A DNA stretch of 60,000 bases, from assembly GCF_964340395.1 (NCBI RefSeq), contig NC_135565.1, forward strand, positions 21,987,209 to 22,047,208, written 5' to 3'. Each line of letters opens with the position of its first letter. Within the stretch, counting starts at the first letter, position 1. The notes below the pieces were generated by a model. That model saw only the letters and a program-made list of their open reading frames with translations. It did no database searches and had not been told where the DNA came from. The DNA is from Glandiceps talaboti (Eukaryota > Hemichordata > Enteropneusta > Spengelidae). This document shows positions 45,771-56,300 of the stretch, in pieces. Position numbers and translations under genes: made by a program.

Positions 45771-46425
45771 CTTTGTGGTAAAAGCACATCATGTCATTGC
45801 AAATACACATCGCGTTGTGGTGAAAGCACATCACGTCATCATATCAAATGGACATCACGCTGTGCTGAAAGCACATCACGTCGTGGTGAAAACACATCAC
45901 GTCATTGCAAATGCACATCACGTTGTGGTAAAAGCACATCACGTCATATCAAATGCATATCAAATCGTTGCAAATGAACATGACATCGTAGCGAATGTAT
46001 ATCACATTGTAAAAACACATAACGTTATTGCAAATACATATCGTATCACGTCATATGAAATGAACATCACGCTGTGCTGAAAGCACATCACGTCATTGCA
46101 AATGGACATCATGTTGTGGTAAAAGCACGTCACATCACGTCATTGCAAATGCATATCAAATCGTTGCAAATGGACATGACATCGTAGTGAATGCACATAA
46201 CATTGTAAAAGCACATAACGTTATTGCAAATGCATATCGTATTGTGGTGAAAGCACAACACGTCATTGGAAATGGATAACATGGGGTGAAAGCACACCAC
46301 GGGCACGTTATTGCAAATGGAAGTCACGTTGTGGTAAAAGCACATCACATCATATCAAATGGACAAGACATGGTGAAAGCACATCATGTCATATTAAATG
46401 GACATCACGTCAATAAAATAGGCAA
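45771..46425 (+). repeat. Irregular 21-24-bp satellite-like array
   Basis: About 25 degenerate units built from AAAGCACATCACGTCATTGC and AAATGCACATCACGTTGTGG. Both strands stay partly open because the unit is near a codon multiple. It abuts the 5' side of the non-LTR remnant and may be its 5' tandem region or a separate satellite. Confidence 0.75.
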
Positions 46426-47254
46426 TATAAGACAGCCATACAGTCTATATTTAAAATTGAGTAAACAAAAAAAGTGGTAAAAAATAGGATTTTTGGACTA
46501 ACAAAACAACAACCCCTTATTTCACCATTTTGACTGAAAATAAAGAGTATAATATATATAATAGAGGTAGTGTGATCACACACTTTCAGTTTATTGTGCA
46601 AGCCGTCTGTCATAACAATAGGGTTACAAGGTCAATACATTTATATATCAACTGGATCAGTTGTGGGTGACATTAGGTGACTTGTCCACTTTACCCTCTG
46701 CTCTGAGCTTTACCCTTCTACTTATACAAAAGGCGACTTGATCACATTTTATGTTTGCTACAATTCCGTATAATTTGAACAGCTATAAAACTCTGCAGGA
46801 AAATAGTTGTAAACGTATATTACTGTTAACGTCCCATATCTAAGGAACCGTTTGTAGTTTGTAGCCGTTAGCCATTTGTAAGTCCGTTTGACTGGCTTGC
46901 TTTGACCACAGACAAGTAATATACAGACAAGTACTTATCTGTGACCTATTTGCTTGCAACTAATATGTTATGTGATTACATGTCACTCTACATCTACTGA
47001 TCCGACTAATGCAAGTACACAGACCAATCAGTAGATGTTTTCACTCAGTGTAGAATGTGGTAATGGGATTAGCTCTTGAGTTTATTCTAGGATTAGTCAA
47101 TGCAAATCTGGTAAACTTTCATAAGACAGTGATAACGTAGGAAATAGGCAAAAACAGTGAGAGGAAACAGTAATTATGATGGCAATATTTATATAAGAAA
47201 AAATATGAGAAATCCGGAAAACCGCGAGAACAAAATCATTTATTCATTGTTTTT

Positions 47255-47700
47255 TTATTATTTTTTTATGAAACTTTATTTAAAGAGGGTAGCCCAGTTG
47301 GCCTTGGCCAATCTTCCTTGGTCCATCTAAATATAAATAGTACAAAGACAAAAGAGACAAATACAAACTTTACAATATGGACATACATTAAACAGCAAAA
47401 GAGTCTAAAATTTTGTCATAAGATATTGGTGACAGCCTTGTGTGAAGGAAGACAACAATGTTCTGTTTCTCACTTCAAGTGGTAAGGTATTTCAAAAAGT
47501 TGCACCAGAAAACATAACACCTTGCTTAAAAAATCAACTCTAGGTGGAAGTACTAACAGGGCATTGTTTTTGCTCGACCTGGTTCTATGATTATGACAGT
47601 TGTGAACATGTTTAAAATATGAGTCAAAATACTCAGGACAGAGTATGTTTAGGCACTTAAAGGTAAAAACAGACTTATTAAAATATACTCTCTGGGAGAT
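47255..47700 (-). mobile_element. 3' end of a non-LTR retrotransposon
   Basis: Minus-strand translation across frame breaks gives the typical post-RT tail: HNCHNHRTRS, then LVLPPRVDFL, then a GATFxNTLPLEVRN-like segment. The terminal non-coding sequence ends in an A-rich tail near 47255. Several frame breaks show it is a relict. Confidence 0.6.
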
Positions 47701-48059
47701 TGGTAATGTATTTATAGATTTAAATAAATTAGCTGTGGGCGAGTCTCTGTTCCCTGTGATCTCTTACTTTATGATGGTGGTTGCTCACCAACCGAATTTT
47801 AAGGTATGTTCACCTCGCCATAACTACCACAAGAATTCACCATTATGGATATTAGAAATCTAGACATATTTCTTCTTCCCTGCCACTACATCAATCTTGG
47901 AATTATTGATAGCAATACAGATTTTAGGCGATTTCGTGAAGCATACTTGATCCTCGTAAATTCCGCCCCGGTTTTTCGCCTATTTGGTTTTTCGCCTAAA
48001 TTTTACAAAACAGATGGATTTTTGTGTACATTAAATAAATATAGTAAGGAAAAAGACAA

Positions 48060-48250
48060 GGTTCGTGCAATATGCGTGTGATTACACTGTAAGATACGTC
48101 GCGACGTTTCGCCCTCACTGGTCTCCTCTCTAGGGGTTGGCCGATGATTGAGGGCGCCCCATCACGGCGTACCTTACAGACTAGCGTGTGATTTGATCCA
48201 TGACAAGGTTCATTCAAGAATTTCCGTGCAATATGCGTGTGATTTGATCC
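48060..48250. repeat. Short foldback flanked by direct repeats
   Basis: Arms at about 48087-48117 and 48146-48177 are inverted copies (core TTCGCCCTCA/TGAGGGCG), with mismatches. GTGCAATATGCGTGTGATT occurs on the left (48063) and right (48227). Confidence 0.55.
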
Positions 48251-49666
48251 AAGTCAAAGGTTACCTTGTTTGACACGAGATGTGACACGGCAAACAGGCG
48301 AGTTTCCTACAACTACATAAAATTAAACCCAATTTCACAAAGTTTTGATATTTTCAAATAACGTGTAACTTGCAAATTCGATATTACCCCGCAATTGTGT
48401 GTAACTATGTTTGAGTTTGATAGTGGCACCAGAAAGAAGGCATCTTGCGAAAGCAGGTCGTATTTTTGAGTACAGTGTTGTAAGTTCAAGGAATAGGGAA
48501 CTTGCAAAACCGCCATGTTGAATGTTGCATCATGGGAAATGTAATAATAAATACTAATCAATTAGTATTGTAAACAAGATTGTTACATTGTTTATAACCA
48601 CCGTTAATCAATTCATTGTTACCCTGACCAGTGTGGATACCCTATTGCATTGTAATCCAATTTCCAGTAGAAGGGAAAAGTAATAGTGAAAGTTAAAGTT
48701 TTTTATTGGCCAGGGTTATATAATCAGGTCTTTCACGCTGGATTACACACCAGCTATAACTATTCAAAGACAATAGAGGAAGTCAACTGCAAAGCAAATG
48801 TTATCTGGCATATGGCATGGGCTTATACACAGTATATATAACAACAATTTAAGTCACCTTCACTATTTGCCCAATGATTAATTAATGTAGTGCCAATTTC
48901 ACACAAATTCACTATTTAGCTAGCAGTTGGAAAATAACCAATGCCTTTAAAACTTTCAACATGGTGGCAGCGGTGGGATTAAATCCTTTAAACGATTGAT
49001 TGTGGGATTAAACAGATTTGTAGATGTTTTCAAGTGATAGTTGAAACATGCATAACTGTGAAAGCCGCTAACGTGATCATCACTGTCGTGGTGCGACATG
49101 TCGACAGTCAAAATCAACTGTGCATAAATTATGGAAACGTGCAAATAAAACGAAAACGGAGAAATTACGTTTCTTGTGTGTCAGTTTTAAAATGAGACGG
49201 CCTCTAAGTTTGATCTTGCGGCATACTGTCAAGCATGAAGCAACACGTTAATCGTAACAGATACTCACTACATGCAGGACACACTTCAAGTTCAGTTACA
49301 GTCACTAATACTAAGCTAGGCTAAAACCATCGATGGTTCAGTAAGAATTATGAGACACTCCCGACAGTTAAAAACTAAGACCAAAGCCAGAACTTCAAAA
49401 TCAACATGTACAATGTACAAATCCAGAACATTTTTTTTTGTAACACAGACTCTTCATCTGTCAAAGTTGGCGGAGGAAATACATGGAATGGAAGTTGAAA
49501 CAGTATCAATGACGCTTTGTTATGGTACAGAGAAGTGTTTTGATTTCCCGTAGTACCGATATCTTTGAAACCCTACTTACAGATCCCACTGGTCAATTTT
49601 ACGCAAAATAATGTTGTGAAGACCAGTTATCATGGCCCTCAAACGGGACGGGTCAACGCAATCGAT

Positions 49667-50050
49667 AGTATATTATCACTGAATACATCAATTCTATTGA
49701 ATGGTTAATTAGTTTGTATTTGATTCTTGATACAGTTGATCTGAACGATGAATTAATTATATTGTCACTGAATACATTAATTCCAGGGAATCATTAATTA
49801 GTTTGTATTTGATTCTTGATACAGTTGATCTGAACTATGAATTAATTATATTGTCACTGAATACATTAATTCTATTGAATAATTAATTAGTTTGTATTTG
49901 ATTCTTGATACAGTTGATCTTAACTATGAATTGATTATATTGTCACTGAATACATTAATTCCATTGAATAATTAATTAGTTTGTATTTGATTCTTGATAC
50001 AGTTGATCTCAACTATGAATGTCACTGAATACATTCATTCCATTGAATAA
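49667..50050 (+). repeat. 89-bp tandem repeat, about 4 copies
   Basis: GATTCTTGATACAGTTGATC recurs with exact 89-bp spacing (TACAG at 49731, 49820, 49909 and 49998). Confidence 0.9.
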
Positions 50051-50133
50051 TTAATTAATTATCTTTACTGATTTTTGTATGTGATCCTTAAGATACATGT
50101 AGTTTACCTGTCATTGAATAAGTTTAGTATTTT

Positions 50134-51938
50134 TGGTGCGTCACTAACGACGTCCAAGTGAAATCCTAATCTATCCAGAGATGATATGATTCGTGTTTTG
50201 ACGTGATTTCAAACGATGAATACGTTTTTAAACAATCGACATTTAGAATACATGTTTGTTTTTGGATGTTGATATCAATTTTTGAACATTCGTTTTTTGA
50301 GACTCATCGAAAATCAAAACATGAACCGTGTTTCACTTTTTATCGCTACATTATTGCAACATTTGTGCCACTAGGCTCGAATCAAAGAGACATCGCAGGG
50401 AAGCGAACCGGACGTCTTCGTTAATATCCCGTCGATCATCGGGCATGATGTGACACAACAAATCGATAGCCCTACTTTGAGTACGAGGTAGTCACACATA
50501 GGGTATAATAAACTATATCAGAATAGTGGTTTAATAATATTTTTCATAAGTTTTAAAAGTTCTATGCTTGTGAAATAGCGTCCCCCTGCCACACGACCTG
50601 TCTGATTTAAACCGTTATATATACTGTTCAACCAGCAGTGGATGTCGTGTCGACAATTTTACCAGCCGACACACTAGTGTCATTTTCAATTCGAAAACCT
50701 CCACCATCTTCGCTACTCAGCCTTATCAAGTCTAACACTACACACAGGTGTGAGCGAGTTAGGGTAAAACTGAATACTAATTAGCTGGCGAATGACTTAG
50801 TTTCAACCAATGGGTGAACGTATTGTACATGTAATAGACTTTGTACTCAAGGTAGGCGTAACTAGTTTGACTGACATGTACAAATATAGATATCAGCCTA
50901 TCATGAATCATTAAATCAAAGTCACTCCTCAAATTTTAGCGAACAATAATCTGTATCTAGCTAGATGTGTCAGTGATAAAGGGATAAACTGAGACGCATG
51001 CATGGGGAAAGAATGTACGACGCTAAGCTTATTAGATCTCGTTAATTTGATCTTTCGCTACGTACACTGTGTCAAGTCTATTGCCATGCTGTGTTGTGTT
51101 CCAAGTTCGTTCGTAGTACTAACAGGTCGATCGCACGAAAGTCCAGGGTCGCGGCAACCTTGTCTTCATAGTGGTCTGAGGTTTAACGCAAACGTATAGT
51201 AATGACTATGTTACGTTTATCCGTGAATAGTTTCATCAGGTTGGACAATATCTTGAGAAACTTAGTTATATTTCACAACCAAGGTAATTTTACATACCAG
51301 AGAACTTTGACGTTTCGACTACTATCGGCAGCCATCTTCAGAACTGTTTGCCTCGTAGTGGTATCGGCGAAAGATCAGATAGAAGACATGCTTAGTGACA
51401 CTCGTACTTATGCTAAACTCCCTGGTGATCCAACAGCGAAATATAAAAGGAAGTTAGTAAGCAGCCTAAATAGATTGAAAGATCAGAAGAAAATCACCGA
51501 TACACAGTACAAATACTTGTATCCTACAGCAGAAAATGTTCCCAGGTTATATTGTACTCCAAAAATACATGTCGGGCATCCCTCTTAGACCTATTGTGGA
51601 TTACACAGGTTCCATAGGGTATAACACGGCTAGAGATCTAGCAGACCTATTGAACCCACTGTTTGGCAATACACCATGCCATGCGAAAAACTCGACGGAG
51701 TTGGCAGCCGATCTGGCCACAGTACATATAAAAGATGGGGACATATTCAACAGCCATGATGTGGTGTCACTGTTTACTAATACACCTATCCCTGAGACAC
51801 TCCGAATAGTTAAAGTAAGATTGGAAAAGGATGCCACACTAAGAAAACGTATTCATGGTTTGAAATTACGTCAAAAAACGAATCATATCATCTCTGGATA
51901 GATTAGGATTTCACTTGGACGTCGTTCGTCACGCACCA
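50134..51938. mobile_element. About 1.8-kb unit with 92-bp inverted ends enclosing Penelope-like RT piece
   Basis: 50134-50224 and 51847-51938 are inverted copies with only a few mismatches. Inside lies a plus-strand Penelope-like RT remnant (51366-51846). The phrase GTTTCGACTACTATCGGCAG followed by CCATCTTCAGAACTG (51318-51352) is typical of the terminal regions of such elements. The right inverted end truncates the RT, so this is a rearranged or decayed copy. Confidence 0.65.
51366..51846 (+). pseudogene. Penelope-like reverse transcriptase fragment
   Basis: It encodes the finger region (VPRLYCTPKIH, RPIVDYTGS) and the first catalytic block (DVVSLFTNTPIPETL), in the order seen in Penelope-like RTs. 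A one-base frame break lies near 51570-51585 between the two parts. The YxDD and GIY-YIG parts are missing. Confidence 0.8.
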
Positions 51939-52760
51939 TTTTTGAACAAGTTCTTTCACTTATTTCTTCCCTTTTTTGTATTTGCTGATTTCTAATTGAA
52001 TCGTACAAGTTACTGACTTTAAATTATGGAGATACATTGATAGTTACCCTCTGATTTTGAATACCTTGTTTGGTGAATGAAAACTTTCGAACGAGAATAG
52101 AATCTAGATTAAATTTATGTTACGTGGAAATATCCAGAATTTCCTACAATTACTAAGTATTTCATTGAAGCGTTACATACTGTGAGATTTTGAAAAGACA
52201 GTATACTACCTCGATGAAACTCAGAATTCATTGGAAGTTTATTGAATTAGATGTTAGAATTTATTGTATTTAACTGAGGTATTTGTATATTGAACTATTT
52301 ACATACTTGGCACAAGTCATTAATCCATCAAAGCATACTGTCCAGTTGGATTTCAATCAATTGATGACACATACACATTGTATTATTTAGTTGTTTTATG
52401 TATGTAATTGTATGTATTGACTATTTTTGTTTGTATTCGTTTCTCTTGTGCAGATTGTGATTATAAATGTGAACATTGAAACCCAGAGACTTTGTGGTTG
52501 TTGTTTCTTCATAACTGTACACTTAGAACTTGCATCCCAAACAAAGCCAACGGCGAAACCTCAGGCCCCAGTATGAATTATTATATGCACCTGATACTTG
52601 TTCATAGCTGGGCAACAGGAAATTGGTTACATTAGCTTTATTGTTCCATTATGCCCATGATCAAACATGTATCCTGGCAGTTCGGTTGCAATCATAGTTC
52701 TCTAATATATTGCAAATATAACAGAAAAGCATCCTAATAATTCTTTTTCTTTTTCTTTAG
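51939..52760. other. Non-coding stretch before the sialyltransferase
   Basis: No gene or repeat is recognised. It ends in the T-rich acceptor preceding 52761, so it is probably the first intron or promoter-proximal DNA of the sialyltransferase gene. Confidence 0.35.
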
Positions 52761-53335
52761 ATTGACATTGGTATCTTCACAAAGAATTTTTATCACCTTC
52801 TCAGTTAACAACCGCTGAATGATGAAATCTATCATAAGGAGTCGCTATCGATTATGCCTTTGGTTAATCATTTGGACAGTGATAGTATTTCTCTTGAGAC
52901 ATCTGTTTCCTTCAAATATCTTTCCGTCCAGTGTTGGTTATCATACACTGTCGAATGTCCAAACAACATTAGGCGATGACGTAATCCTGGAAACAGATAT
53001 GAAAAATATCGATATAGTCAGTTTAACTGACACCAAGTTGGTATTTGTTCTAAAGGCATATAATTCGAAATTTAACAAATCCTCCGAAAAAGTACCACCA
53101 TATAGAGATCGCATCAAAAATAAAGAAAATGTGAGTGCTACTGACGTTCTTTGTAGACTCAAAAGTACGGCGGAAATGAATATGATTGGTCCGAAAACAA
53201 CTCCATTCCGTGAAATGGGGATTGGAAAATATTTACCAAAGGATCCATTACTTACCGCTAAGCCCAGATACAACAGATGTGCTGTTGTATTAAGTTCGGG
53301 CTCTATGAAGAACTCTAGTTTAGGGGAGGACATTG
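52761..53335 (+). CDS. ST6GAL-like gene, first coding exon (coding from 52819)
   Basis: The acceptor TTTTTCTTTAG precedes 52761, so a 5'-untranslated exon lies upstream. The ATG at 52819 is followed at once by a second ATG. It encodes the anchor, stem and first half of motif L. N-glycosylation sequons NKS (86) and NVS (104) are visible. The donor is TTG|GTGAGT, phase 1. Confidence 0.85.
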
Positions 53336-56300
53336 GTGAGTATTCATTGGTATATATTTTATTTCATATCATTATGACTCGTGTAATTTGCGAACTTCAT
53401 TTCCGTGGTGTATGAAAATAATGAAACAATGGAAACATCCAATGAAAACAATGAAATGGGAAAACACAATGAAAACAATGAAATGGGAAGACCCAATGAA
53501 AACAATGGAAACTTTGAAAACAATGACAAGTTGTTTGAACAAGGGGGGGGGGGTGTTTGCATCAAACTATCTGTCCGAATTATTCCAAAAAATGTTCTCT
53601 TCTCAAGTAGGAACTCTTTTAGATATGCTTTACATGCACTTCCCCAGACTTCAATGACATAAAACATGTGCGGTAAAACAAAAGCATTGTACATCAGGAG
53701 AATAATTGGAAGTGGAACATTGTGCACAACCTGCAAAAAATCCAGTAAAGTTGCATATTTTTTCTTTATCTGTGCAATGTGTGCTTTCCAGGTTAAATTA
53801 CTACCTAGACAAATTCCAATAAAAGATGTATGCACAACTCTTACAATTGAGATGATTTGCCATAACGGTTGAATTGTATGGCTTAGCCAAGACGAAGAAT
53901 GTATTCATTAGTTATTTCATAGAAACATTGATATTGACATTTCATTTGGGGTGACCCTATTTTTTTTTGAATTTGTTTCCCATTTCTTTTTCAACTATGG
54001 GTCAGTCGGTTGATTAAAAAGAGAGAGTAAAGGAGTAAAAATCATAATCTCCTTCATGTTTCCTTGCCTCTCCTCCTCTTCCCTATCTAGTGTTTCATCG
54101 GATTCCTTGTATGAAGCCCTTTCCCAGCTTCTATACACAATTGGCATGTTTTCAGGTCACCTACTTGAATAACTTCATGAAAGAAATGTTTTGTTCTTGA
54201 ACAAGTGTCAATGCCGCCGTCATTACTGTAGATAATGATGACAGTCCAAATACTTGCTTATTCTTGCCAGAGATCTGTAAAAAGGATAAAAAAAGTAGAG
54301 TCACCCTTATATAGCGTACTCTGTTAATGTATGCAAAAAACCCCACTCTCTTTATATCGATGACTCCATCAATTAGGCTTGGATGCCTTCTGAATGAACT
54401 ATCTTCAATATTCTGTAGATTCCCATGATGCAGTTCTCCGGTTTAATGTTGCGCCAATCAAAGGATATGAAAGAGATGTGGGAAAGAAAACAACAATCAG
54501 ACTTATTAATCGTCAAACTCTATACACTGATCCGGTTATCAGTATGGGTCATGGGAATGGCTTTGACAACAATACTATAATGGTGATGCTGGCAATGGAA
54601 GGCACTTATAATGGTAATCTGTATGAGGTGGGTATTCATCTCCAACTGAATACACTCCCAGTTTATACTGTATATTCAGTTTGTGTGTTAGTATATGGAA
54701 AAGTCAAGGGATTCAAATTTAACCTAGTCTTTATCTGCTGTTTGTTTGTTTGCTGCTTAAGTTCATGTATTTTAGTTTTCATTAGCTGTGAACTGTTGAA
54801 CTTGCAAAAATATTCTCTTAAATACTCACTGTTTCACACCTCTTAACCTAGTCATTATCTGCTGTTTGTTTGTTTGCTGCTTAAGTTCATGTATTTTAGT
54901 TTTCATTAGCTGTGAACTGTTGAACTTGCAAAAATATTCTCTTAAATACTCACTGTTTCACACCTCTTAACCTAGTTTTTTATCTGCTGTTTGTTTGTTT
55001 GCTGCTTAAGTTCATGTATTTTAGTTTTCATTAGCTGTGAACTGTTGAACTTGCAAAAATATTCTCTTAAATACTCACTGTTTCACACCTCTTAACCTAG
55101 TCATTATCTGCTGTTTGTTTGTTTGCTGCTTAAGTTCATGTATTGTAGTTTTCATTAGCTGTGAACTGTTGAACTTGCAAAAATATTCTCTTAAATACTC
55201 ACTGTTTCACACCTCTTAACCTAGTCTTTATCTGCTGTTTGTTTGTTTGCTGCTTAAGTTCATGTATTTTAGTTTTCATTAGCTGTGAACTGTTGAACTT
55301 GCAAAAATATTCTCTTAAATACTCACTGTTTCACACCTCGAAAGTTCTCTCTTGCAGCATAATTGGTGGAGGGTCTATGCTTGCAGTGACAATTGTCCCT
55401 GTTTCATGACTGTTACCAACTGCAATGTATTCCTAGTTGGTGGATCAAACGTGTGGGTATTCACTCCAGACATGCTGCTAATCTCTAATACCTCCTACTT
55501 CTTTTGGTCTATATTTCTTGTTAAGGCCTAAAAAAATAGATGGATACTAATACTGGCTAATGATAGGTCAGTGGCATTGTCAATCAACTTAGTTGGATAC
55601 TAATACTGGCTAATGATAGGTCAGTTGCAGTGTCAATCAACTTAGATGTTTACTAATACTGATTACTGATAGGTCAATGGCAGTGTCAATCAACATAGAT
55701 GGATACTATACTGATTACTGATGGGTCAGTGGCAGTGTCAATCAACATAGATGGATACTAATACTGGCTAATGATAGGTGAATGGCAGTGTCAATCAACC
55801 TAGTTGGATACTAAAACTGATTACTGATAGGTCAATGGCAGTGTCAATCAACTTAGGTGGATACTAATACTGATTACTGATAGGTCAGTGGCAGTGTCAA
55901 TCAACTTAGGTGGATACTAATACTGATTACTGATAGGTCAGTGGCAGTGTCGATCAACTTAGGTAGATACTAATACTGATTACTGATAGGTCAATGGCAG
56001 TGTCAATGAACCTAGGTGGATACTAATACTGATTACTGATAGGTCAGTGGTTGCGTCAATCAACTTAGGTGGAAACTAATGCTGATTACTGATAGGTCAG
56101 TGGCAGTGTAGATCAACTTAGGTAGATACTAATACTGATTACTGATAGGTCCATGGCAGTGTCAATCAACTTAGGTGGATACTAATACTGATTACTGATA
56201 GGTCCATGGCAGTGTCAATCAACTTAGGTGGATACTAATACTGATTACTGATAGGTCAATGGCATTGCCAATCAACTTAGGTGGATACTAATACTGATTA

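Noticed and set aside
45775-46080. 101-codon frame with KAHHVIANAHH repeats as a His-rich protein
   Set aside because: Satellite-like array with both strands partly open and degenerate units; no start context or splice support.
49667-50050. CRISPR-like or origin-like direct repeats
   Set aside because: Head-to-tail 89-bp minisatellite; no spacer structure.
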